In this document: positions 1 through 5,201 of the stretch, one piece after another
Layout of the letters: each line of letters begins with the position of its first letter
Numbering within the stretch: the stretch's first letter is position 1
Assembly (NCBI GenBank): GCA_002432565.1
Contig: DJFP01000170.1
Coordinates: 7,254-14,382, forward strand
Direction: 5' to 3'
DNA: 7,129 nt
From: Flavobacteriales bacterium UBA5869
GTDB lineage: Bacteria > Bacteroidota > Bacteroidia > Flavobacteriales_D > Crocinitomicaceae
Program-made: the position numbers and the translations under genes
The notes under the pieces: model-generated
What the model was told of the DNA's origin: nothing
The model's database searches: none
Seen by the model: only the letters and a program-made list of their open reading frames with translations

Positions 1-19
1 GGAGGAATGGTGTAGTTTA

Positions 20-49
20 ATCTCCATATACGGCAGAGTTTTTTGTTTT
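20..49 (+). repeat. Degenerate hairpin/T-run repeat remnant
   Basis: The outer stem CTCC...(C/A)GAG and the following T run match the hairpin module of the larger repeat, but the inner stem (ATATA in place of GCCTG) is disrupted and no core precedes it. It is best read as a decayed copy. Confidence 0.45.
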
Positions 50-100
50 TCTCACGGAGATTCGCAGAGGAACACAGAGAGTTAATTAGATACATGTTGG

Positions 101-157
101 GAACACAAGGGGATATTAGCTGAATGAAATCTCCGCCTGCGACGGAGCTTTTTTTGC
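101..157 (+). repeat. Composite dispersed repeat, left-truncated copy
   Basis: From GAACACAAGG onward this copy matches the others through ATTAGCTGAATGAAA, then the hairpin CTCCGCC-TGC-GACGGAG (131-147) and a run of seven T. The usual left part (GGACCACGAAGCACGCCAG) is absent and replaced by unrelated sequence. The stem has one C-A mismatch when read as plus-strand RNA, which becomes G-U on the minus strand. Confidence 0.8.
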
Positions 158-163
158 CCGCGG

Positions 164-190
164 AACGCTTACGCCTTAGCTATAGCGTTG
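164..190. repeat. Imperfect inverted repeat AACGCT...AGCGTT
   Basis: AACGCT (about 164-169) is complementary to AGCGTT (about 183-188), with an alternative pairing of CGCC with GGCG that overlaps the same arms. It could form a cruciform or RNA hairpin. It lies between the hairpin/T-run module and the CGCAGATGTTGCTAA module. The function is unknown and it may be a fragment of another repeat. Confidence 0.35.
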
Positions 191-195
191 GCGCA

Positions 196-245
196 TCTCA
201 CAGATTTCGCAGATGTTGCTAACGGGGTTGGATGGCAGGAGAATG
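196..245 (+). repeat. CGCAGATGTTGCTAA module, copy 1
   Basis: The 15-base word CGCAGATGTTGCTAA (208-222) is exact at 7082-7096. In both places it is followed by a G/T-rich stretch containing TTGGATGGC and preceded by CAGATT-like words. Both copies lie shortly downstream of a hairpin/T-run module, so this appears to be a further part of the composite repeat. Confidence 0.7.
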
Positions 246-271
246 TCTGCACCTGCGGCGCAGCTTTTTTT
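246..271 (+). repeat. Solo hairpin/T-run module with changed stem
   Basis: The stem is CTGCACC (247-253), loop TGC, GGCGCAG (257-263), followed by CTTTTTTT. Relative to the standard CTCCGCC/GGCGGAG stem, the third pair is changed on both sides (C:G to G:C), a compensatory double substitution. The fifth pair becomes A-C on the plus strand, which is G-U on the minus strand. No core precedes it. Confidence 0.65.
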
Positions 272-317
272 ATTGAACCGCGAAGATGCGAAGGACGCTA
301 AGAGATCGTATTACTCA

Positions 318-425
318 ATCTCAGCCTGCGACAGAGCTTTTTAATTGGACCACGAAGCACGCCAGGAACACAAGGGGCATTAGCTGAATGAAAGCTCCGC
401 CTGCGGCGGAGCGCTTTTCTTTTTA
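318..425 (+). repeat. Composite dispersed repeat, full tandem-hairpin copy
   Basis: Order of parts: a decayed hairpin (320-336) with T run, then ATTGGACCACGAAGCACGCC and the rest of the core to about 393, then a perfect 8-bp stem GCTCCGCC/GGCGGAGC (394-401/405-412) with a TGC loop and the T-rich tail GCTTTTCTTTTT. The same order recurs at 6957-7058. The second hairpin has the shape of an intrinsic terminator for plus-strand transcripts. No gene in this window is placed to use it, so a role as mobile or structural repeat is equally possible. Confidence 0.8.
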
Positions 426-462
426 CGCGGAGGGTTAGTATTTTACCAGGGTTATTTAAACC

Positions 463-496
463 AAAAAGGGTTGGACAAATCATCGTCCAACCCCTT
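463..496 (-). terminator. Rho-independent terminator of the cold-shock gene
   Basis: Read on the minus strand, the stem AAGGGGTTGGAC pairs with GTCCAACCCTTT (12 pairs including one G-U) around an 8-base loop, and its 3' arm runs into TTTTT. It lies about 18 bases beyond the cold-shock stop codon. On the plus strand the stem is followed by A residues, so it should act only for minus-strand transcription. It is unrelated in sequence to the repeat hairpins nearby. Confidence 0.9.
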
Positions 497-514
497 AAAA
501 AACATATAAGTCTT

Positions 515-706
515 TTAGTTAACCACGCTTACATTTACAGCGTTTAAACCTTTAGTTCCGTTTTCTGTATCGTAAGATACTGTGTCGTTTTCACGGATAT
601 CCTGGTTCAACCCGGATACGTGAACAAATATTTCCTGACCGTTTTCTCCTGTAATAAATCCGAAGCCTTTTGCGTCGTTGAAAAATTTTACTGTTCCTTT
701 ATTCAT
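515..706 (-). CDS. CspA-family cold-shock protein (RNA chaperone)
   Basis: This is a 63-residue single cold-shock domain (OB fold), the usual size for the family. The single-stranded nucleic-acid-binding motifs are present: KGFGFI (RNP1) at residues 13-18 and IFVHVS (RNP2, usually VFVHFS) at about 27-32. The N-terminus MNKGTVKFF is the standard form of these proteins. For that reason I chose the ATG at 706 rather than the in-frame ATG at 718, which would add MQKN. The family binds RNA cytoplasmically and melts secondary structure; many members are cold-induced, though others are constitutive, and nothing in the sequence decides between these. It is monocistronic, with its own terminator 18 bases downstream and a long upstream leader. 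The exact paralogue (cspA, cspC and so on) cannot be assigned. Confidence 0.95.
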   Translation of the reverse strand: MNKGTVKFFNDAKGFGFITGENGQEIFVHVSGLNQDIRENDTVSYDTENGTKGLNAVNVSVVN

Positions 707-860
707 ATTCTTTTGCATTGTGTCCCGTTCTTAGCGGAACAATTAGTATAATAATTCCCACCGATCGAACACCGACCGGCTTTTAAGAAAAAATGTTTAA
801 ATTAATTGGAGTGTAAAAGTGACTTTACAGTCTGATTGAGATAACAATCTTCTATTGAAT
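707..860 (-). promoter_or_regulatory. Probable long 5' leader of the cold-shock mRNA
   Basis: If transcription starts just downstream of the -7 box at 866-873, the untranslated leader is about 150 bases, similar to leaders of cspA-type mRNAs that control translation by temperature-dependent folding. Near the start codon are two mutually exclusive small hairpins (GTTC/GAAC at 727-740, or CCG/CGG within it). Farther up is a tandem CACCGA...CACCGA word (about 759-775). No Shine-Dalgarno is seen. That the leader is regulatory is inference from family behaviour and length. Confidence 0.4.
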
Positions 861-865
861 TGAGT

Positions 866-873
866 CAAATGTA
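866..873 (-). promoter_or_regulatory. Bacteroidota -7 box (TACATTTG) for the cold-shock gene
   Basis: TACATTTG on the minus strand is an exact match to the Bacteroidota primary sigma consensus TAnnTTTG and is correctly oriented for the cold-shock gene. A clear -33 TTG element about 19-21 bases upstream is not visible, which lowers confidence. Confidence 0.5.
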
Positions 874-953
874 CAGCTAATATGGAGAGCATCCTAATTT
901 ATTTTCAAAAGCTTCGAAATAAGTGGCGGATCGGACTGCTAAGCGCGCAAATA

Positions 954-1022
954 TGGACCACGAAGCACGCCAGGAGCACAAGGGATATAGCTGAATGAAA
1001 TCTCCGCCTGCGACGGAGCGCT
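954..1022 (+). repeat. Composite dispersed repeat, single-core copy
   Basis: GGACCACGAAGCACGCCAGG (955-974) starts a core that continues through GCACAAGGGATATAGCTGAATGAAA to the hairpin CTCCGCC-TGC-GACGGAG (1002-1018). The upstream hairpin of the tandem form is missing and, unlike all other copies, the T run is lost (followed by CGCTGAAGG). It sits about 80 bases behind the cold-shock promoter and 130 bases before the Asp-box gene. Confidence 0.85.
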
Positions 1023-1029
1023 GAAGGTA

Positions 1030-1075
1030 TTGAGAAAAAATTTGCGTCCTCCGCGCTCTTTGCGGTGAAATATTA
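1030..1075. repeat. CGC/TTTGCG short-word tract
   Basis: TTTGCGTCCTCCGCGCTCTT followed by TGCGGTGAAA resembles, on the opposite strand, the tract CCGCGAAGATGCGAAGGACG at 278-297. Such quasi-periodic GCGAAG/CTTTGCG tracts are a recurrent intergenic sequence class in many bacteria, without an agreed function. It fills most of the space between the repeat copy and the Asp-box gene. I could not identify a convincing promoter for that gene among these bases or in 1075-1150. Confidence 0.4.
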
Positions 1076-1150
1076 ATGGTTTGTGTAATCAGCAAAATCT
1101 GTGGGAAATATCCAAAAGAATTGTAACTTGAACCCACCAAATAAACTGCT

Positions 1151-3625
1151 ATGAAGAAAACGCTGTTCATCATCCTATTGGCCCCTATTTTTTCAATCGC
1201 TCAACCCACTAACTGGCAAAGCCGCGGTATTGGCGGAGGCGGTGCATTATTTTGTCCAAGTATCAGTCCGCTGGATGCGAACAACATGTACCTGCAATGT
1301 GACATGTCTGAGGTATTCCATACTACCAACAAAGGTGGTTCGTGGGATATCGTGCATTTTCAGGAAATGATCTCTACCGGAGGAATCAATACCGTTGAGT
1401 TTACTTCCGATGCGAATATTCTTTATGCTGTAAATACGGATTACATTACCGAAGAGCGATTCCCGGTTAAAAGTACAGATGGCGGACAAAGCTGGTCTCC
1501 AACTCCGCAAGATCCTACCGGGGCAGAAACCTGGTATTTGTCGGCTGATCCGCAGTCAACAGGCAGGCTTCTTGCTGCTTCTTACGATGAATTGTTCTTC
1601 TCTTCGAATGGCGGAGCAAGCTTTACAAGTGTATTTTCTATGAGTGATTTCCACATTGCAGGAGTTTTCTGGGATGGGAATAATATCTACATCGGTACGC
1701 GCCAGGGATTATTGGTTTCAACGAATGGCGGAACTTCTTTTTCCATGAGCAGTGCAACCGGAATTCCAGCCGGAAGCGGTTTCATTTCGTTTACCGGAGG
1801 AAAATCAGGTGGAACAACGCGTTTGATGGGAACCATTGCAGACCAGGGAGATCTTTATCCGGGCATCAAGGCTCTGGATATAGGCATTTGCACAGATATC
1901 CTAAAACTCGATGCAGGAGCAGGAAACTGGACCAGCGTTTACAACAACATAGATACCGACCACGAGGTTTTTCTCATTACTTCTGCCGGAAATAACAGCA
2001 CTACTTTTTATGCGGGTGGAACGAACACCAACAACAGCTATCCGGTGGTTTACAAAACTACCAATGGCGGGACCAGCTGGGCCGAAACATTTATCGGGGT
2101 GAATAACCAGAATATTACTACCGGCTGGAGCGGTTACCAGGGCGATGAGGATTGGTGGTTCGGCGAAATCGTCTTCGGGTTGAAAGCCGCTCCCAATGAT
2201 GCTAATACGGTTGTCATTACGGATTTCGGCTACGCACACGTTACATCTGATGGCGGAACAAACTGGAAACAGGCTTATGTGCAGGCAGCTGACCAAAACC
2301 CGGCGGGAAGTCCCACTCCTACGGGACAGGATTACGCCGGTAACGGTTTGGAGAACACCGCATCGTGGTACATGCACTGGTCAGGGAATGACACCATTTT
2401 CGCGGGATACACCGACATCACCGCAATACGCAGTACGGACAACGGACAAAAGTGGTCGAAGAACTATTCAGGGATCAATTACAACACGGTTTACCACGTA
2501 GTAGAAGCTCCGAACGGAACTTTGTACGCAGCAGTATCCAGTGTTCACGACATGTACCAAAGTACTTACCTCCAGGACAACCGTATTGATAACGGTTCGG
2601 GGGCTATTCTCTACTCTACCAATGACGGTGCGAGCTGGAACATGCTCCACGATTTCGATATGCCGGTGATCTGGCTGGCACTAAACCCGAATAACTCCAA
2701 CGAACTATACGCCAGTGTGATCAACAGCATCAGCGGTGGAATTTACAAGACTACAAACCTCAACGCCAATGCTGCTTCGACCTGGAATATGACGGGAACT
2801 CCGCCAAGAACGGAAGGACATCCCTACAACGTGCGTGTACTGAACGACGGTACGTTGGTCTCAAGCTGGAGCGGACGAAGAAACAACAACGCTTTCACGG
2901 AAAGTTCAGGAGTTTATTCTTCTGCCAACAGCGGCACAAGCTGGCAGGATGTGAGCGATGCAGGTATGCATTACTGGACGAAGGATATTATCATTGATCC
3001 GCACGATGCTGCGCAAAACACCTGGTATGCGGCAGTGCACAGCGGCTGGGGCGGTCCGGCAAACGATTTGGGAGGCTTGTACAAGACCACCAACCGCGGA
3101 ACCAGCTGGGTACGCATTTTTGATTCTTACCGTGTGGAATCTGCAACGATACACCCACTGAACGCCAACGAAATATACGTGACCACAGAGTCTGACGGTT
3201 TGTGGTACAGCAGCAACCTGAACAGCGGTACACCGACTTTCACCGAACTGACCGAATACCCGTTCCAGCACCCAACACGCGTGTTCTTCAATCCATATAA
3301 CGAACACGATATTTGGACCACCACTTTTGGTAACGGCTTGAGATTGGGAGTCGACGGAAGCGTGAGCAACGGGCTTTCCGAAAACAAAATAGAAGCACTA
3401 ACGATCTATCCCAATCCGGCGGATAAGGAGCTGACAATTCTAGCAAAGAACACTATTGAAAGCTGGAAGCTGTTGGATTTAGCCGGGAAAACGATACTCG
3501 AAGGGAAAGCTAATTCCGTTCAATTGACTATTAATACCACAGCGGTGAAGCCGGGAAGCTATTTGCTTCAGGTAAGAGATGTAAACGGGAAAATGGGTTG
3601 TGAGAAGGTGATGATAAAAGAGTAA
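1151..3625 (+). CDS. Secreted Asp-box beta-propeller protein with T9SS sorting domain (GH74/sortilin-like)
   Basis: Residues 1-17 are a signal peptide (MKKTLF..., hydrophobic core, cleavage likely after SIA). From about 20 to 740 the protein is a chain of beta-propeller blades marked by Asp boxes (S/T-x-D/N-x-G-x-x-W/F): TTNKGGSW 58-65, STDGGQSW 108-115, then at 151, 190, 303, 365, 428, 489, 591 and 646, plus degenerate ones near 534 and 687. The start, GIGGGGALFCPSISP followed by a CDMSEVFHTTN segment, resembles the opening of GH74 xyloglucanases (GGGG...TDVGGxYR). By that comparison Asp51 and Asp358 (TDFGYAHVTSDGG) are candidate catalytic residues; this is inference, and a sortilin/VPS10-like or non-enzymatic binding propeller is the alternative. 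Residues 750-824 form the Por/type A C-terminal sorting domain (TIYPNP 751-756, GSYLLQV 802-808, ending KVMIKE), which directs export through the type IX system and surface anchoring or release. The substrate is unknown. It is a single gene. Confidence 0.85.
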   Translation: MKKTLFIILLAPIFSIAQPTNWQSRGIGGGGALFCPSISPLDANNMYLQCDMSEVFHTTNKGGSWDIVHFQEMISTGGINTVEFTSDANILYAVNTDYITEERFPVKSTDGGQSWSPTPQDPTGAETWYLSADPQSTGRLLAASYDELFFSSNGGASFTSVFSMSDFHIAGVFWDGNNIYIGTRQGLLVSTNGGTSFSMSSATGIPAGSGFISFTGGKSGGTTRLMGTIADQGDLYPGIKALDIGICTDILKLDAGAGNWTSVYNNIDTDHEVFLITSAGNNSTTFYAGGTNTNNSYPVVYKTTNGGTSWAETFIGVNNQNITTGWSGYQGDEDWWFGEIVFGLKAAPNDANTVVITDFGYAHVTSDGGTNWKQAYVQAADQNPAGSPTPTGQDYAGNGLENTASWYMHWSGNDTIFAGYTDITAIRSTDNGQKWSKNYSGINYNTVYHVVEAPNGTLYAAVSSVHDMYQSTYLQDNRIDNGSGAILYSTNDGASWNMLHDFDMPVIWLALNPNNSNELYASVINSISGGIYKTTNLNANAASTWNMTGTPPRTEGHPYNVRVLNDGTLVSSWSGRRNNNAFTESSGVYSSANSGTSWQDVSDAGMHYWTKDIIIDPHDAAQNTWYAAVHSGWGGPANDLGGLYKTTNRGTSWVRIFDSYRVESATIHPLNANEIYVTTESDGLWYSSNLNSGTPTFTELTEYPFQHPTRVFFNPYNEHDIWTTTFGNGLRLGVDGSVSNGLSENKIEALTIYPNPADKELTILAKNTIESWKLLDLAGKTILEGKANSVQLTINTTAVKPGSYLLQVRDVNGKMGCEKVMIKE

Positions 3626-3638
3626 GATACCAATACGA
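3626..3638. other. 13-base convergent junction without visible terminator
   Basis: The stop codons of the Asp-box gene (plus) and the methyltransferase gene (minus) are separated by 13 bases. I see no hairpin followed by a T run in the junction or just inside either gene end, so transcripts probably overlap or end by a Rho-dependent route. Confidence 0.6.
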
Positions 3639-5201
3639 TTACCGGGACACTCCAAACTGACGCAATTTTTCGAAAGCTATCTTATTGGACGGATCGGATG
3701 CCATGATTTTCTGCAATAATTCGATTGCCTGCTCTTTTTGTCCCAAAAGTTCATGACAGAGCGCCATGTTGTAATAAATACCCGTAAAGGCACCGTAAAT
3801 ACCGACTGAATATTGAAAATAGCGAAGTGCAGCCTCATATTCCAGGATTGAATACAGGAGACAACCCAATTGATAACCCAGGTCCAGCTTTTCCCCGAGC
3901 GGATAGTAGGCATTCCATACTTTATCGATCAGCAGAGCCAGGTTCTTTTTTTCCACGTCACTGAACTGATCCGAACCACTTAGCAAATTAGGTAAAAAAT
4001 AAACAAACAGGTGTACATCGTACTCACTTTGGATTGCAGTGGAAATCATTTCCTTCAGCGATAAGCTGTTGGCTATTGACCTCAAGTGTTTTGAATTCAA
4101 GTAATAATCATAGGGATCTGCAAATCCGGTAACGGTGTTATAAGCACTTTCAAAGGCAGTATGCTTGCCCGCCTGGTCTCCCAAAACCAATGCAAAAACA
4201 TTAAAATCAAAGTTCTCCTTCTCAGGGAGCAGTGAAACTCCCCCGCTAATTTCAGTAAGTCGGGCCAGGGCATGGATGTTTACAGGCATTGAAATACTTC
4301 CATGACACTGGATTTCAGGAAGAGGATGGCCTTCCAATTGATCCATACGGGTAATTCCCTTATCAGCAGACAACAGCAGCAATCCTTTCACAGAAAGTTG
4401 TTCCAGTTTCTGAAGCACCTGCCATCCTTTCCCGGGAAATAACAAATAGGAATCTTTCAGAACTGTTTTATACTCCTGGAAAAGCCTTTCTGACAAGGGT
4501 TCGGAATATATGGGCTCTATCACCGGCTGATATGAATAAGTTATGCTGCAGTTTTTCAATTGAGCTGCCGCATCCGATTCATGTGAAAAAGATACTGAAA
4601 CGGAGCCCATCTCTGCGCTGCCGTTTTTCAACCGGATCAGGTCTTGCGGAATACTATCAAAAAGATAATTGGCAATTAACACAAGCGGGTTTTCCAAATC
4701 ACCCGGACCAATGGTTTCACCGCTCACCTGCAAGGCCAATTGTGTATCCTGCAACACATCAAAACGAGCCACATCAAGGATTCCTTTATCAATCCATGAC
4801 CGGAAACGGGGATGTGATTTTAGAAAGGATAAGGTGGAGTCTGCAATATCTGTCAGAACATAGCGAAAAGCTGCCGTGATATCCTGCTGTCCATTTTCGC
4901 ATAACCGAATCATCCGACGTATAAAATGAAAGGCAAATTCTCCGGAACCGGCACCAAGCTCGCAAATCGTTATCGGAGCCGGTAATGTTCCCTCCAGGCT
5001 AACTTTGTCTTGCAGGAATGCCCATACCATTTCTGCATATCTTCCCGCAAAGACCGGGTTTGATACGATGTAGTTCGGAACTTCCCGCAGCCGCCATGCA
5101 TCGATGCCTTTCTGCACAAAATAATCCTGTTGCAATTGCCACAGAACCGATTCTGAAAATCGTTCCGGACCACCCGAATGCACAGATTTGCTATCCAACA
5201 C
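3639..5201 (-). CDS. MidA-like SAM-dependent methyltransferase with C-terminal TPR repeats
   Basis: The product has 520 residues. Residues 79-90 (ICELGAGSGEFA) are the glycine-rich SAM-binding motif I of class I methyltransferases. YVLTDIADSTLSFL (114-127) fits the second strand, and LIANYLFDSIP (175-185) matches the NE-hDAhP-type segment of the MidA/NDUFAF7 group (PF02636), whose known member methylates an arginine of a complex I subunit. HGSISMPVNIHAL (300-312) corresponds to the later conserved block. Residues about 441-505 look like two TPR units (YQLGCLLYSILEYEAALRYF; YYNMALCHELLGQKEQAIEL), suggesting a protein partner. The start is GTG at 5201; the frame closes at a TAA 9 bases farther upstream and the next ATG would remove 57 plausible residues. 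It overlaps the preceding gene by 11 bases, so translational coupling is likely, and no Shine-Dalgarno is seen. Substrate unknown; the upstream gene product is an obvious candidate. A divergent or inactive methyltransferase is possible. Confidence 0.7.
   Translation of the reverse strand: MLDSKSVHSGGPERFSESVLWQLQQDYFVQKGIDAWRLREVPNYIVSNPVFAGRYAEMVWAFLQDKVSLEGTLPAPITICELGAGSGEFAFHFIRRMIRLCENGQQDITAAFRYVLTDIADSTLSFLKSHPRFRSWIDKGILDVARFDVLQDTQLALQVSGETIGPGDLENPLVLIANYLFDSIPQDLIRLKNGSAEMGSVSVSFSHESDAAAQLKNCSITYSYQPVIEPIYSEPLSERLFQEYKTVLKDSYLLFPGKGWQVLQKLEQLSVKGLLLLSADKGITRMDQLEGHPLPEIQCHGSISMPVNIHALARLTEISGGVSLLPEKENFDFNVFALVLGDQAGKHTAFESAYNTVTGFADPYDYYLNSKHLRSIANSLSLKEMISTAIQSEYDVHLFVYFLPNLLSGSDQFSDVEKKNLALLIDKVWNAYYPLGEKLDLGYQLGCLLYSILEYEAALRYFQYSVGIYGAFTGIYYNMALCHELLGQKEQAIELLQKIMASDPSNKIAFEKLRQFGVSR
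5191..5201 (-). other. Stop/start overlap coupling the two minus-strand genes
   Basis: The eCIS_core gene ends with TAG at 5193-5191 and the methyltransferase GTG start is at 5201-5199, in another frame, so the genes share 11 bases. This arrangement usually means co-transcription and translational re-initiation, and makes the non-ATG, Shine-Dalgarno-free start of the second gene understandable. Confidence 0.7.

Larger units (their letters stand above)
1..462. other. Gene-free intergenic region built of decayed repeats
   Basis: No convincing coding sequence is present on either strand. The stretch is a mosaic of hairpin-plus-T-run pieces (around 22-48, 131-155, 247-271, 320-342 and 394-425), two copies of the repeat core (101-130 and 344-393), and tracts rich in short CGC/GCAGA words (51-80, 196-222, 278-308). 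An inverted repeat AACGCT...AGCGTT lies at about 164-188. The mixture of intact and degenerate copies suggests repeated insertion or amplification followed by decay. The only element clearly tied to a gene is the terminator at its right edge. Confidence 0.7.

Noticed and set aside
318..425. Possible CRISPR array from recurring units
   Set aside because: Copies are few, irregularly spaced, of different composition and truncated variously; there are no equal-length unique spacers and no cas genes.
298..483. Minus-strand open frame of 61 codons
   Set aside because: It lies across the repeat hairpins and the cold-shock terminator, and its Arg-rich product reflects repeat composition rather than a protein family.
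707..718. Earlier ATG at 718 for the cold-shock protein
   Set aside because: The family starts at MNKGTVKFF; the extra MQKN is not typical. It remains possible.
1100..1150. Promoter-like TAACTTGA upstream of the Asp-box gene
   Set aside because: It matches TAnnTTTG poorly and has no -33 partner at the right spacing, so I did not list it as a promoter.
877..1173. Minus-strand open frame of 98 codons
   Set aside because: It runs through the repeat at 954-1022 and into the signal-peptide codons of the Asp-box gene; no recognisable domain.
1901..2377. Long antisense frame of 158 codons inside the Asp-box gene
   Set aside because: It is a shadow of a well-supported protein with Asp boxes throughout; the antisense product has no recognisable family features.
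4532..4879. Plus-strand frame of 115 codons opposite the methyltransferase gene
   Set aside because: It is antisense to the SAM-binding half of a credible protein; no domain or promoter visible.
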